This document shows, piece after piece, positions 52,313 through 62,524 of a stretch of 64,000 nt of DNA. The notes beneath the pieces are model-generated. The model was not told the DNA's origin and made no database searches. It worked only from the letters and a program-made list of their open reading frames with translations. A program made the translations under genes and the position numbers. Source of the stretch: Rhizobium leguminosarum bv. viciae USDA 2370 (GTDB lineage Bacteria > Pseudomonadota > Alphaproteobacteria > Rhizobiales > Rhizobiaceae); contig NZ_MRDL01000036.1 of assembly GCF_002008365.1 (NCBI RefSeq), forward strand, positions 1 through 64,000, given 5' to 3'. Every line of letters starts with the position of its first letter. The stretch's first letter is position 1.

Positions 52313-55300
52313 TCAGACGACCCCTTCCTCGACCGGCTCTGTCTTCGCTGGCTCTACAGTGGCCGGCCGCTTGCGGCGCCAGCCGCGCAGCACGACGTAG
52401 AAGACTGGCGTCAGGAACAGGCCGAAGATCGTCACACCGAGCATGCCCGAAAAGACGGCGGTGCCGAGCGACTGGCGCATTTCGGCGCCGGGGCCGGTGG
52501 CGATGGCAAGCGGCAGAACGCCGAAGATGAAGGCGAATGCCGTCATCAGGATCGGGCGCAGGCGAAGATGGCTGGCCTCGATGGCCGCCTCCACCGGCGA
52601 CTTGCCCTCGTCTTCCGCTTGCCTGGCGAACTCGACGATCAGAATGGCGTTCTTGGCCGCAAGGCCGATCAGAACGATCAGGCCGATCTGCGTCAGGACA
52701 TTGTTGTCCATTCCCCTCAGAGAGACCCCGATCAATGCCGCGAGCACCGCAAGCGGGACGATGAGAATGATCGCCAGGGGCAGAACCCAGCTTTCATATT
52801 GTGCCGCCAGCGCCAGGAAGACGAAGACGACGGACAGGGCGAAGATGTAGATGGCAGTGTTGCCGGTGTGGGTTTCCTGATAGGCGAGTTCCGTCCATTC
52901 GAAGGTCGTTCCCTGCGGCAGGATCTTCGCCGCCAGCGCTTCCATCTTGGCGATGGCATCGCCTGTCGACGTGCCCGGCGTCGGATTGCCCTGAAGCGGC
53001 ACCGAGACATACATGTTGTAGCGCTGGACAAGCGCCGGGCCGCTGGCATCCTGGATGTCCATCAAGGTTCCAAGCGGAACCAGCGCGCCGGTCGCCGACC
53101 GGACCTTCAGGGCGAGGATGTCTTCCCGGTCCATGCGGTATTGCCGATCGGCCTGGGCGCGAACCTGGTAGACGCGGCCGAACGCATTGAAATCGTTCAC
53201 ATAGGCGACGCCGAGATTGATGGAAAGGGCGTTGAAGATATTGGGGATCGGCACATTCAGGAAACGCGCCTTGTCGCGGTCGATCGCCAGGAAATATTGC
53301 GGGCTTGCATCGGAGAATGTCGTAAAGACGCCGGTCAGCCCCTCGGTCGTTGCCGCCGCACCCATCATCTGCCGGGCGAGGCCGAGCACGCGCGTCATGT
53401 CGGCGTTCTCGAGATCGGAAATCTGCATCTTGAAGCCGCCGGAATTGCCGACGCCACGCACGGATGGCGGCGGGATGGCAATGATGAAGGCTTCCTGGAT
53501 GCTTTGCAGCTTTCCGTAAAGCTCGCCGATGATCTTGTTGGCATTCTCCCCGCCTTCTTCACGTTCGGCAAAGGATTTGAACGGGACGAAGACGACGCCG
53601 GCATTCGAGGCATTGGTGAACGTCGCCCCGCTGAAGCCGGCAAATTGCACGGCATTGCCGACGCCGGGCACGGTGCGGGCGATATCGCCCACCTGTTTGA
53701 CGACGGCATCGGTACGCGCGAGCGAGGCGCCGTCCGGTAGCTGTATGACGATGATGGCGTAACCCTGGTCCATGGTCGGGATAAAGCCCGCGGGAACTTT
53801 CGTGCCCATGTACCAGGTCGCTCCGAGCAGGCAGGCGAAGGTGACCATCGCGGCTGTCAACCCAATCCAGCTGCTGACCAGATGCCGAACGGTCCATGAA
53901 TAGCCGGAACTCAGCCGATCGAATCCATGGTTGAAGCCGTTTGCAAGCCCCCTTCCCACACGGGATGCGACATTCATGCGTTTGGTTTCATGGTCATGGG
54001 TTTTCAGCAATATGCCTGCGAGCGCGGGCGACAGTGTGAGCGAATTCAATGCGGAAATTGCAGTGGTGACGGAGATGGTGACCGCGAACTGCCTGTAGAA
54101 CTGGCCAGAGATGCCTGGAATGAAGGCTGTCGGCACGAACACGGCGATCAGCACCAGCGAGATGGCGACGACGGCGGTTCCGACTTCGTCCATCGTGACG
54201 TGAGACGCCTGCTTCGGCGTCATGCCGCGTGCCAGATTGCGCTCGACGTTTTCCACCACCACGATCGCGTCATCGACTACGATACCGATCGCCAGTACGA
54301 GACCGAACAGGGTGAGCATGTTGAGCGAGAAGCCAAAGGCGAGCAGGACGGCGAAGGTGCCGATCAGCGATACCGGGATGGCAATGATCGGAATGATCGC
54401 GGTTCGCCAGGATTGCAGGAAGACAAGAACGACGATTGCCACCAGGATGGCCGCTTCTGCAATGGTTCTATAGACCTCGGTGATCGAATCCGAGATGAAT
54501 TCGGTCGTGTCGTAGACGATACGATATTCCAGACCCGGCGGGAAATTCTGGGATATGTCCTTCATGAGCGTCTGGACTTGATGGGCCGTGTCCAGGGCGT
54601 TGGTTCCCGGCCGGGCGAAGATGCCGAGAGCAACTGCGGGATCGTTGTTGAGATAACTGTTGGTGACGTAATCCTGTGCGCCGAGTTCGATCCGGGCGAC
54701 ATCCTGCAACTGCACGAGCCGCCCCGATGTCGTCGATTTCACAATGACATATCGGAACTCGCGCACGTCGGAGAAGCGGCCATCCGTTCGCACCGTATAT
54801 TCGAATGCATTCTTGCCGGTGACGGGTGGGGCACCGATCTTGCCGCCTGATACCTGGACGTTCTGATCTCTCAACGCGGAGACGACGTCATCGGATGTCA
54901 TCCCGTAAGCGGAGAGCTTTTCCGGATCCAGCCAGATTCGCATCGAATACTGGCGCTCGCCAAAGATCTGCACGTCGCCGACGCCGTCAAGGCGCACGAG
55001 AACGTCGCGGATGCGGTTGCGGGCGTAGTTCGAGACGTAAAGCTGGTCATAGCGGTGCGATGGCGAAAGCAGGTGCACCACCATCATCAGATCCGGCGAG
55101 CTTTTGTCGGTGGTCACGCCAAGCCGCTGGACTTCCTCGGGAAGACGGGGAAGGGCGATGGAAACGCGGTTCTGGACGAGCACCTGGACCTTGTCGAGAT
55201 CGGTGCCGAGCTTGAAGGTGATCGTCAGCGACATGGCGCCGTCGGCGCTGGAGTAGGAAGACATATAAAGCATGTCTTCGACGCCGTTGATCTGTTGTTC

Positions 55301-55501
55301 GAGCGGCGTCGAAACGGTATCGGCGATCGTCTGCGGGTCGGCACCCGGATAAGAGGTGCGCACGACGATGGTCGGCGGCGCTATCTCCGGATACTGCGAT
55401 ACCGGCAATTGCGTATAGGCAATGCCGCCGACGACGAGAAGAAGGATCGAGATCACGGCCGCAAAGATCGGCCGGTCCACGAAAAAATGAGCAAATCTCA
55501 T
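52313..55501 (-). CDS. RND multidrug efflux permease (AcrB/MexB type, HAE1)
   Basis: 1062 residues, the usual length for the family. The first helix and periplasmic start read FFVDRPIFAAVISILLLVVGGIAYTQLPVSQYPEIAPP. FGLVLAIGIVVDDAIVVVENVERNLARG in the fourth membrane helix carries the paired Asp residues for proton relay. Two repeats of six helices and two periplasmic loops are seen. It pumps drugs or other toxic compounds out with proton uptake, together with the membrane fusion protein encoded at 55498. The two genes overlap by 4 bp. No outer-membrane channel gene follows. Confidence 0.93.
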   Translation of the reverse strand: MRFAHFFVDRPIFAAVISILLLVVGGIAYTQLPVSQYPEIAPPTIVVRTSYPGADPQTIADTVSTPLEQQINGVEDMLYMSSYSSADGAMSLTITFKLGTDLDKVQVLVQNRVSIALPRLPEEVQRLGVTTDKSSPDLMMVVHLLSPSHRYDQLYVSNYARNRIRDVLVRLDGVGDVQIFGERQYSMRIWLDPEKLSAYGMTSDDVVSALRDQNVQVSGGKIGAPPVTGKNAFEYTVRTDGRFSDVREFRYVIVKSTTSGRLVQLQDVARIELGAQDYVTNSYLNNDPAVALGIFARPGTNALDTAHQVQTLMKDISQNFPPGLEYRIVYDTTEFISDSITEVYRTIAEAAILVAIVVLVFLQSWRTAIIPIIAIPVSLIGTFAVLLAFGFSLNMLTLFGLVLAIGIVVDDAIVVVENVERNLARGMTPKQASHVTMDEVGTAVVAISLVLIAVFVPTAFIPGISGQFYRQFAVTISVTTAISALNSLTLSPALAGILLKTHDHETKRMNVASRVGRGLANGFNHGFDRLSSGYSWTVRHLVSSWIGLTAAMVTFACLLGATWYMGTKVPAGFIPTMDQGYAIIVIQLPDGASLARTDAVVKQVGDIARTVPGVGNAVQFAGFSGATFTNASNAGVVFVPFKSFAEREEGGENANKIIGELYGKLQSIQEAFIIAIPPPSVRGVGNSGGFKMQISDLENADMTRVLGLARQMMGAAATTEGLTGVFTTFSDASPQYFLAIDRDKARFLNVPIPNIFNALSINLGVAYVNDFNAFGRVYQVRAQADRQYRMDREDILALKVRSATGALVPLGTLMDIQDASGPALVQRYNMYVSVPLQGNPTPGTSTGDAIAKMEALAAKILPQGTTFEWTELAYQETHTGNTAIYIFALSVVFVFLALAAQYESWVLPLAIILIVPLAVLAALIGVSLRGMDNNVLTQIGLIVLIGLAAKNAILIVEFARQAEDEGKSPVEAAIEASHLRLRPILMTAFAFIFGVLPLAIATGPGAEMRQSLGTAVFSGMLGVTIFGLFLTPVFYVVLRGWRRKRPATVEPAKTEPVEEGVV

Positions 55502-56673
55502 TGTCCGCTCTCCGCGCCGGCGGTTTCGGGCGCAGTGTCCTGCCGCTCCTGCGGCAGTTCGGTCATCTGAGGCGTGATCTTTGCACCCGGCCGGGCGCGC
55601 ATAAGGCCGTTGACGATGATCGTCTCGGTGCCGTCAAGGCCCTCGCGTATGACACGGTAGCCGTAGAGCCGCGGTCCGGGTCTCACCGGCTTGGTCGAAA
55701 CCGTGCCGTCTGTCCCGACGACATAAACGACGCGCTCATTCTGGTCCGAGCCGATGGCCTCGTCGGGGACGAGAATGGCCTGGTAGGTGTTGGAGGCTTC
55801 GACCTGTATGCGACCGAAAAGGCCGGGCTGGAGGACGAGATCGGGGTTGGGGAAGCGGGCACGGAGACGAATGGTGCCACTCTCATTGTCGACCCGGTTC
55901 TCGGCGAAATCGAGCTTTCCCTTGAATGGTTTGGCACTGGGATCCGAGATGATGACGGACACATCCAGTCCGCCGCCGCCCTGCTGGAGATCCTTGCCCA
56001 GTTTGCGCGCCGTGTCGGCGAAATTCAGCAGGCGGCGCTCATCGACGTCGAAATAGAAATCGATCGGGTCGAGCGAAACGATCGTCGTCAACACAGTCTG
56101 GTCGGTCTGCACGAGGTTGCCGGCCGAGATCAGCCGGCGGTCGATGCGGCCGCTGAGCGGCGCCTTGATCTCGGTATATTCCATGTCGAGAGAGGCGCGA
56201 TCGGCTGCGGCCTGCGCGCCGCGGACATTGGCCTCGGCCGAATCGAATTCCCGGCGGCGATCATCCAGCGTCTGCGCCGACTGGCTGCCGCTCGCAGCAA
56301 GCGATTGCGCGCGTTTATATTGCGCATCGGCAAAGACCAGGGCGGATTGCGACGATTCGAGTGTCGCTTTTGCCTGATTGAGCGCGGTTACGAACGGTCG
56401 CTGATCGATAACGAAGAGCAGGTCGCCCTGCTTGACCAATGCGCCGTCCTGGAAATGGATTTCCTGCAGGTAACCACCGACGCGCGAGCGAACGGAGACT
56501 TCGTCGACCGGCTCGAAACGGCCGATGAACTCGTCGCTGTCGACGACATCGCGAACGACCGGCTTGGCGACGGTGACGGGCGGGGGCGGTGGGGCGCTCT
56601 GGGCCAGCGCGGGGAGAGGCATGAATGCGGCAATATAGCCAAGCACCACCATCTGTCGAAGCGCGTAAGTCAT
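55498..56673 (-). CDS. RND efflux membrane fusion protein (AcrA/MexA type)
   Basis: 391 residues. An N-terminal hydrophobic signal (about 8-25, ending PALAQS) is followed by the biotinyl-lipoyl-like half motifs (VGGYLQEIHFQDGALVKQGDLLFVID and IKAPLSGRIDRRLISAGNLV). A helical hairpin spans about 100-165, and beta-barrel sections follow. It links the RND permease to an outer-membrane channel. There is no lipobox Cys. Transcription starts from the 523-bp region shared with the MarR gene. Confidence 0.9.
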   Translation of the reverse strand: MTYALRQMVVLGYIAAFMPLPALAQSAPPPPPVTVAKPVVRDVVDSDEFIGRFEPVDEVSVRSRVGGYLQEIHFQDGALVKQGDLLFVIDQRPFVTALNQAKATLESSQSALVFADAQYKRAQSLAASGSQSAQTLDDRRREFDSAEANVRGAQAAADRASLDMEYTEIKAPLSGRIDRRLISAGNLVQTDQTVLTTIVSLDPIDFYFDVDERRLLNFADTARKLGKDLQQGGGGLDVSVIISDPSAKPFKGKLDFAENRVDNESGTIRLRARFPNPDLVLQPGLFGRIQVEASNTYQAILVPDEAIGSDQNERVVYVVGTDGTVSTKPVRPGPRLYGYRVIREGLDGTETIIVNGLMRARPGAKITPQMTELPQERQDTAPETAGAESGQ

Positions 56674-57196
56674 ACCGGTCCTCCAATCTCGACGGCCGAT
56701 TCACTGCCGCCAACCTCAAGATGAAGTGATGCTGTTCAGGTCTTGCTGCTTTGAACGAGGGCCTCTGCCCCCATGATTCCCCCGGCGTTCAATCCCTTGG
56801 AAAAGGAAGGCCGGCACGCAATGCACATCAGAAAAATCGTAACCCTATGGAATTGGACTATAAACGGCAGCGGCGAAAAATTGCAAATGCCAATTGGTAA
56901 CGATTCCGCAATCCATCAAAACGTTAGAGGGGACATCAGCTCTCGACGATCTCGTCTCTGCCGGGTGGGAGAGCGGCGAGTTCGGCCCAGTCGAGCTCCT
57001 GAGAAACTGAAAGATATCGATCTCGTCGGCGCGGCGCATCGGACGGCGAAAGGGAGGAGCCACAGGATATGCTTGACCGGTCTGCGGCATTTTAGCCGCT
57101 GCCGTTGAATCTGCCGTCCATGCCCTTGTGCGACGCGCATGCTCAATATATCTACCGATATTATAAGTATGCTTATAAATAACGGCACAGGTTTTC
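56674..57196. other. Divergent regulatory region between RND pump and MarR operon
   Basis: 523 bp without a gene that I can support. The right end is AT-rich with a perfect palindrome (57161-57178). The left end is presumably the promoter of the RND pump genes. No regulator gene of TetR type is found beside the RND pump. Confidence 0.45.
57161..57178. promoter_or_regulatory. Candidate MarR operator
   Basis: TTATAAG-N4-CTTATAA is a perfect 7-bp inverted repeat, 18 bp before the MarR start codon. It lies where the ribosome binding site and promoter should be, so binding there would block the marR-emrA-emrB operon. Confidence 0.6.
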
Positions 57197-57661
57197 ATGA
57201 ACGCCACTCCCACCCTCGGTTTCCTTCTCCACGACGTCGCACGGCTGCTGCGCAAGCGGTTCGAGCAGCGCGCGAAGTGCCTTGGGCTGACCCGGTCGCA
57301 ATGGCAGACGCTTGCCTATCTCTCGAATAACGAAGGCATCCATCAAGGTGGCCTTGCCGAAATCCTCGAAGTCGAGCCGATCACGCTGGTGCGCATTCTC
57401 GACAAGCTCGCCGAACGCGGGCTGATCGAGCGCCGCCAGCACCCGACCGACCGACGCATCTGGCTTCTCTACATGCGCGACGAGGCGCACCCGCTGCTCG
57501 CCGAAATGCGCGAGCTCGGCGACACCACCCGTGCGGAAGCGTTGCAAGGCGTCTCGGCCGAGCAGCGCGAGCAGCTTTTCCACATCCTATCCGTAATGAA
57601 GACGAACCTGGTTCAGGCATGCCGGAGCCCGGTTGATGAGAATGAGACGAACGATGGCTGA
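57197..57661 (+). CDS. MarR-family transcriptional regulator
   Basis: 154 residues with the MarR winged helix: LTRSQWQTLAYLSNNEGIHQGGLAEILEVEPITLVRILDKLAERGLIERRQHPTDRRIWLLY. The DRR of the wing is intact. It is the first gene of an operon with an EmrA-like and an EmrB-like gene and overlaps emrA by 8 bp. By analogy with EmrR it should repress the operon and leave DNA when drugs or phenolics bind. Confidence 0.88.
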   Translation: MNATPTLGFLLHDVARLLRKRFEQRAKCLGLTRSQWQTLAYLSNNEGIHQGGLAEILEVEPITLVRILDKLAERGLIERRQHPTDRRIWLLYMRDEAHPLLAEMRELGDTTRAEALQGVSAEQREQLFHILSVMKTNLVQACRSPVDENETNDG

Positions 57662-58877
57662 TCAATCCCCCCTCCGCGTCGTTGCCGACGCCAGTGCCAA
57701 GAACCCTGTCGAAGAAAACCAAGAGAAACAGCAGGAAACGGTAGCCGAAGCGCCTTCATCCAATTCAGCGCCGGCTGCCGCCGTGGCTGCGCCTGGCGGC
57801 AACAAGGTCCGCCGCCGGCGCAGTCTCACGCGGCCGATCCTGTTTGCCTTGCTGCCGGTGGCGCTCGTCGTCGGCGGTTATTATTACGTCAATGGCGGCC
57901 AGGTGATGTCGACGGACAACGCCTATATCCAGGCCGACATGGTCGGGCTTACCACCGATGTCTCGGGTATCGTCGACCAGATCAACGTGCATGAGAACGA
58001 GGCCGTCAAGGCGGGGCAGGTGCTCTTCAGCCTGCGGTCGGATTCTTTCAAGATTGCGCTCGATGGCGCCAAGGCGCAGCTCGGCGCGCAGCGCAACCAG
58101 ATCATGAATCTCAAGGCCAGCTATCAGCAGTCGCTTGCCGAGATCACCCAGGCGCAAGCCGACCTGCCCTATTATCAGGATCAGTTTGACCGGCAGCAAA
58201 ACCTCGTCAACAACGGCAGCGCGACGCAGTCGGCCTATGACGAAGCCAAGCACAATCTGGAAGCCGCGCAGCAGAAGGTTGCCGTCGCCAAGGCGGAAGC
58301 CGCAACGACACTCGCCCAGCTCGGCGGCAATGCCGACCAGCCGGTCGAGGAAAACCCGCTCTACCTGCAGGCCAAGTCGCAGGTCGACAATGCCCAGCGC
58401 GAACTCGACCACAGCGTCGTCAAGGCGCCATTCGACGGCATCGTCACCAATGTCAACGCGCTGCAGGTCGGTTCCTACCTGCAGGCTTCGCAGCAGGCCT
58501 TCTCGCTTGTTGCCACCGACCATTTGTGGATCGCCGCCAGCCCGAAGGAAACTGAACTCACCTACGTCAAGCCCGGCCAGACGGCCGAGATCTATATCGA
58601 CACCTATCCCGGCGTGACATGGAAGGGCAAGGTTGAGAGCATCAGCCCGGCCTCCGGCTCCAGCTTCTCGCTGCTGCCGGCGCAAAACACTACGGGCAAC
58701 TGGGTGAAGGTCGTCCAGCGCATTCCGATGCGCGTCAGCATCGAGGACACCGAGGGCAAGCCGCCTCTGCGCGTCGGCATGAGCACGGTGGTCGATGTCG
58801 AGACCGGCCATGCCCGCGGCCTGCCTGATTTCGTCAACAAGCTTCTGGGTCGGCCTCAGGGCAAGGATCATGAGTAA
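57654..58877 (+). CDS. EmrA-like membrane fusion protein (HlyD family)
   Basis: 407 residues from the ATG at 57654, which overlaps the marR stop. A polar, low-complexity N-terminus of about 50 residues precedes one membrane anchor (ILFALLPVALVVGGYYYV). Lipoyl-type half motifs flank a long helical hairpin (about 110-210, KASYQQSLAEITQAQADLPY). ALQVGSYLQASQQAFSLVATDHLWIAASPKETEL is typical of EmrA. It works with the MFS pump encoded next. Confidence 0.88.
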   Translation: MADQSPLRVVADASAKNPVEENQEKQQETVAEAPSSNSAPAAAVAAPGGNKVRRRRSLTRPILFALLPVALVVGGYYYVNGGQVMSTDNAYIQADMVGLTTDVSGIVDQINVHENEAVKAGQVLFSLRSDSFKIALDGAKAQLGAQRNQIMNLKASYQQSLAEITQAQADLPYYQDQFDRQQNLVNNGSATQSAYDEAKHNLEAAQQKVAVAKAEAATTLAQLGGNADQPVEENPLYLQAKSQVDNAQRELDHSVVKAPFDGIVTNVNALQVGSYLQASQQAFSLVATDHLWIAASPKETELTYVKPGQTAEIYIDTYPGVTWKGKVESISPASGSSFSLLPAQNTTGNWVKVVQRIPMRVSIEDTEGKPPLRVGMSTVVDVETGHARGLPDFVNKLLGRPQGKDHE

Positions 58878-60411
58878 CGCTTCTGCTTCTCCGGCGACGC
58901 CGATTGCCAATCGCGGTGCGATCACGGCTTGCGTCATTCTCGCCGTCATCATGCAGGCGCTGGACACGACGATCGCCAACGTCGCGCTGCCCTATATCCA
59001 GGGCAGCGTGTCGGCCTCTGCCGACCAGATCAACTGGGTGCTGACTTCCTATATCGTCGCGGCGGCAATCATGACGCCGCCGTCGGGCTTCCTCGCCGCC
59101 AAGTTCGGCCGCAAACGCGTGCTGCTCGTCGCCATCGCCGGCTTTGTGGCGGCCTCCGTTCTCTGCGGCCTGGCGCAATCGCTGAACCAGATCGTCGCCT
59201 TCCGCCTGCTGCAGGGCCTGTTCGGGGCATCGCTGGTGCCGCTTTCCCAGGGCATCCTCCTCGACATCTATACGGTCGAGGAGCGCGGCTCGGCCATGGC
59301 CCTTTTCGGCGTCTCGGTCATGGTCGGGCCGGTGCTTGGGCCCGTCATCGGCGGCTGGCTGACCGACAATATCAGCTGGCGCTGGGTATTTTATATCAAC
59401 GTGCCGATCGGCGCGCTCGCCTTCATGGGCATCGTCGTCTTCGTCACCGAGACCAAGAGGGATCTGCTCGCCAAACTGGACTGGTTCGGCTTCGGGATGA
59501 TGAGCCTCGGTATTGCCGCGCTGCAGCTCTTTCTCGACCGCGGCGAGCAGCTCGACTGGTTCTCCTCGGGCGAGATCGTCGTCGAGGCGCTGATTTGCGC
59601 TGCCGCCTTCTATCTGCTGGTCGTGCATACGCTGACCGCGGAGAAATCCTTCGTGAACCCGAAGCTGTTCCTCGACCAGAACTTCTCGATCAGCATGATC
59701 TTCATCTTTGTGATCGGCATTACCTATCTCGCCTCGCTGGCGCTGATGACGCCCTATCTGCAGACGCTGATGGGCTATCCCGTCATCACCGCCGGCATCG
59801 TCATGGGGCCGCGCGGGCTCGGCACCATGCTCTGCATGTTCATCGTCGGGCGGCTGGTCGGCAAGGTCGATACGCGCGCGTTGCTGGCGCTCGGCTTGGG
59901 GCTCACCGCATGGGCGATGTATGACATGACCGGCTGGACACCCGACGTCTCGCAATGGACGATCGTCTCGGTCGGCTTCATCCAGGGCGCCGGTCTCGGC
60001 TTTCTGTTCGTGCCGCTGACTACGATCGCTTTTTCCACGCTGCCCGCCCATATGCGCGGCGACGGCACCGGTCTCTACAACTTGTCGCGAAACATCGGCT
60101 CGGCGGTCGGCATCTCGATCGTCTCGGCGCTGATCGTCGAGAACACGCAGAGCAATCATGAATCGATCGCGGCCTATGTGACGCCGTTCAATCACGCTTT
60201 CAATGCGGTGGCTGCGCAGGGGCTCAGCCCGGTGACTGCGGCCGGCCGCGCCTCGCTCAACGAGGTCATCACGCTGCAAGCGACGATCATTGCCTATATG
60301 GACGATTTCAAGCTGCTGATGCTGATGTCGCTTGCAGTCATCCCGCTGGTGCTATTGCTACGCAAACCGAAGGCAGCACCTGCCGTCGACCACAGCGCCG
60401 TGATGGAATGA
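58870..60411 (+). CDS. EmrB-like multidrug MFS transporter (DHA2 family)
   Basis: 513 residues with 14 predicted membrane helices. Family motifs are LDTTIANVALPYIQGSVSAS in helix 1, GFLAAKFGRKRVLL as motif A and GPVLGPVIGGWLTDNISWRWVFYINVPIG as motif C and after. It exports hydrophobic compounds by proton antiport. The ATG at 58870 overlaps the emrA stop by 8 bp. It is last of the marR-emrA-emrB operon. Confidence 0.92.
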   Translation: MSNASASPATPIANRGAITACVILAVIMQALDTTIANVALPYIQGSVSASADQINWVLTSYIVAAAIMTPPSGFLAAKFGRKRVLLVAIAGFVAASVLCGLAQSLNQIVAFRLLQGLFGASLVPLSQGILLDIYTVEERGSAMALFGVSVMVGPVLGPVIGGWLTDNISWRWVFYINVPIGALAFMGIVVFVTETKRDLLAKLDWFGFGMMSLGIAALQLFLDRGEQLDWFSSGEIVVEALICAAAFYLLVVHTLTAEKSFVNPKLFLDQNFSISMIFIFVIGITYLASLALMTPYLQTLMGYPVITAGIVMGPRGLGTMLCMFIVGRLVGKVDTRALLALGLGLTAWAMYDMTGWTPDVSQWTIVSVGFIQGAGLGFLFVPLTTIAFSTLPAHMRGDGTGLYNLSRNIGSAVGISIVSALIVENTQSNHESIAAYVTPFNHAFNAVAAQGLSPVTAAGRASLNEVITLQATIIAYMDDFKLLMLMSLAVIPLVLLLRKPKAAPAVDHSAVME

Positions 60412-60431
60412 ACTCCAGGCGTTGCCGCAAT

Positions 60432-60474
60432 TCCGGACGGAAAACTGCGTCGCGCTTTTCGGCATCATGCTCTA
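60432..60474. repeat. RIME-like interspersed repeat at a stop codon
   Basis: TTCCGGACGGAAAACTGCGT followed by CGCGCTTTTCGGCATCATGCTCTA. The last three bases are the TAG stop codon of the leftward DNA glycosylase gene, as with the repeats at 16548 and 18597. Confidence 0.55.
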
Positions 60475-61089
60475 GCGGAACGGCTTGCTGAGATAACGCG
60501 ATCCCTGAATGCCGAAGCGCCATAGTGCTTCGGCATTTTTGGTGATGCCGATGCGTTTTCCCGAGACGATCGGCACCGGTGCGGACGGCGTGATCGCATA
60601 GGGCGGGCGATCGAGCAGCCTGTCATTGATCTCGATATCGATGCCGAGTGCCTGGCAGAGCTTGCCGGGACCACTGCAGAGCGACGTCAGCATATCGGTG
60701 CCGCGCCGCTCGATCATCACAGGAATTCCCGTTTCCGGCTCCAGGGCGCGGATGAGTGCAGCCGAACCCGGATGGCAGACGAAATTCAGGCACCAGTACA
60801 TGCCGTAGATACGGTAAATATAGACGTTGCCCGGCTTGCCATACATGGCGCCGTTGCGCTTGGTCGGGCCGCGGAAGCTGTGCGAGGCCTCGTCATCGGG
60901 GAAATAAGCTTCGGTCTCGGTGATGCGTCCGCCGACGCCATCCACGGTCAGATGGCAGCCGAGCAGGTCACGAGAGACGGTGATCGCATCGCGCTCGAAA
61001 AATTTCCTGAGGCTTTCGCCGGTGAGCGTGCCGGCGCCGATTGCGCCTGATATCGTTCCACCATCGGTCATATCAGACGCAGATAACAT
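60472..61089 (-). CDS. 3-Methyladenine DNA glycosylase (AAG/MPG family)
   Basis: 205 residues. It removes alkylated purines in base excision repair. Family blocks are AITVSRDLLGCHL, ITETEAYFPDDEASHSFRGPTKRNGAMYG (with the catalytic Glu), GNVYIYRIYGMYWCLNFVC and SGPGKLCQALGI. The length is usual. An ATG six codons downstream (61071) is an alternative start; neither has a strong ribosome binding site. The TAG stop is formed by a RIME-like repeat. Confidence 0.9.
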   Translation of the reverse strand: MLSASDMTDGGTISGAIGAGTLTGESLRKFFERDAITVSRDLLGCHLTVDGVGGRITETEAYFPDDEASHSFRGPTKRNGAMYGKPGNVYIYRIYGMYWCLNFVCHPGSAALIRALEPETGIPVMIERRGTDMLTSLCSGPGKLCQALGIDIEINDRLLDRPPYAITPSAPVPIVSGKRIGITKNAEALWRFGIQGSRYLSKPFR

Positions 61090-61095
61090 TCAACG

Positions 61096-61138
61096 CGCTT
61101 ATCGTCATCCCAAAACCGTTTCATGCGTTTGCGCGACA
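61096..61138. repeat. Partial RIME-like repeat
   Basis: CGCTTATCGTCATCCCAAAA, then CCGTTTCATGCGTTTGCGCGACA, is a diverged version of the repeats at 16476 and 43628. It lies between the glycosylase start and the end of the small gene at 61143. Confidence 0.4.
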
Positions 61139-61142
61139 GGGA

Positions 61143-61481
<339 letters not shown>

Positions 61482-61496
61482 TTAGCAAGGCGCATT

Positions 61497-62405
61497 TTAG
61501 TGAAGCGCGTTTTCGGAATTTTGTCGAGCGAAGACCTTTACCAGCCAGTCGATGAAGACGCGCACGCGCGGCGAAAGCTGGCGGTTACGGGGGTAGAGCA
61601 GGGAAACCGGCGTCGGGGTCAGCGGAAAATCCTGCAGCACGCGGACCAGCGTGCCCGCGGCAAGGTCCTTTTCGGCGTGATAGCGCGGAATCTGGATCAT
61701 GCCGAGGCCCATCCTCGCCGCTGAAATATAGCTTTCGGCGGCGTTGACCGCGACGGTGGCGGGAATGGAGATGTCACGCACCGTGCCGTCGACGATGAAT
61801 TCGAGCGGCAACAGGCTGCCGGTGCTGCTGGAGCGGAAGCCAACCATGCGATGGCCGTCAAGCCGGTCAGGGTGCTGCGGCAGGCCATGGGTGGCGATAT
61901 ATTCAGGAGAGGCGAGTGTCACCTCATCGAGCAAGGCAACGCGCCGGGCGACCATGTCGCTGTCTTGTGGCGTGCCGACGCGCAGCACGCAATCGATGCC
62001 TTCGCGCACCAGGTCGACCAGCCGGTCGCCCTCGCTCATGTAGAATTCGATCTCGGGATAGGTCTCTAGAAAAGACGGCAGGCTCGGCAGCACGAAATGC
62101 CGGGCGAGCGTGCCGTGCACATCGACGCGCAGCAGGCCCTTCGGCTTGGCGCCGGCGAAAGCGCCTTCGGCATCTTCGATATCGGCAAGGATCGACAGGC
62201 AGCGCTGGTAATAGGCTTCGCCGTCGAGCGTCGGGCTGACATGGCGTGTCGTGCGCTGGAGCAGACGCACGCCGAGGCGGGCTTCGAGCTGCTTTATCGC
62301 ATCGGTGACGGTCGAGCGCGGCAGGCCGGTGTCTTCGGCAGCAAGCGTGAAGCTACGGCGTTCCACGACGCGGCAAAACACGCGCATGGCATCAAATCTG
62401 TCCAT
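61497..62405 (-). CDS. LysR-family transcriptional regulator
   Basis: 302 residues. The N-terminal helix-turn-helix is clear (MRVFCRVVERRSFTLAAEDTGLPRSTVTDAIKQLEARLGVRLLQRTTR). The substrate-binding domain spans about 90-295. It belongs to the group with the SPTLDGEAYYQRC linker, typical of regulators paired with oxidoreductase genes. It is divergent from the SDR gene at 62525, which is its likely target. Confidence 0.88.
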   Translation of the reverse strand: MDRFDAMRVFCRVVERRSFTLAAEDTGLPRSTVTDAIKQLEARLGVRLLQRTTRHVSPTLDGEAYYQRCLSILADIEDAEGAFAGAKPKGLLRVDVHGTLARHFVLPSLPSFLETYPEIEFYMSEGDRLVDLVREGIDCVLRVGTPQDSDMVARRVALLDEVTLASPEYIATHGLPQHPDRLDGHRMVGFRSSSTGSLLPLEFIVDGTVRDISIPATVAVNAAESYISAARMGLGMIQIPRYHAEKDLAAGTLVRVLQDFPLTPTPVSLLYPRNRQLSPRVRVFIDWLVKVFARQNSENALH

Positions 62406-62449
62406 CTTTTTGTTCGCGATTCCCGGATAGTGATGCCGAAGAATGCATG

Positions 62450-62463
62450 ATTATCCGCATAAT
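62450..62463. promoter_or_regulatory. Candidate LysR-type binding site
   Basis: ATTAT-N4-ATAAT lies midway between the LysR gene and the divergent SDR gene and fits the T-N11-A rule of LysR boxes. Confidence 0.45.
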
Positions 62464-62524
62464 GAACAGGTGCATCTTCTCCTCATTGAAAACGCGCTGC
62501 GGCGCAGGATGAAGGAGAAGGACA

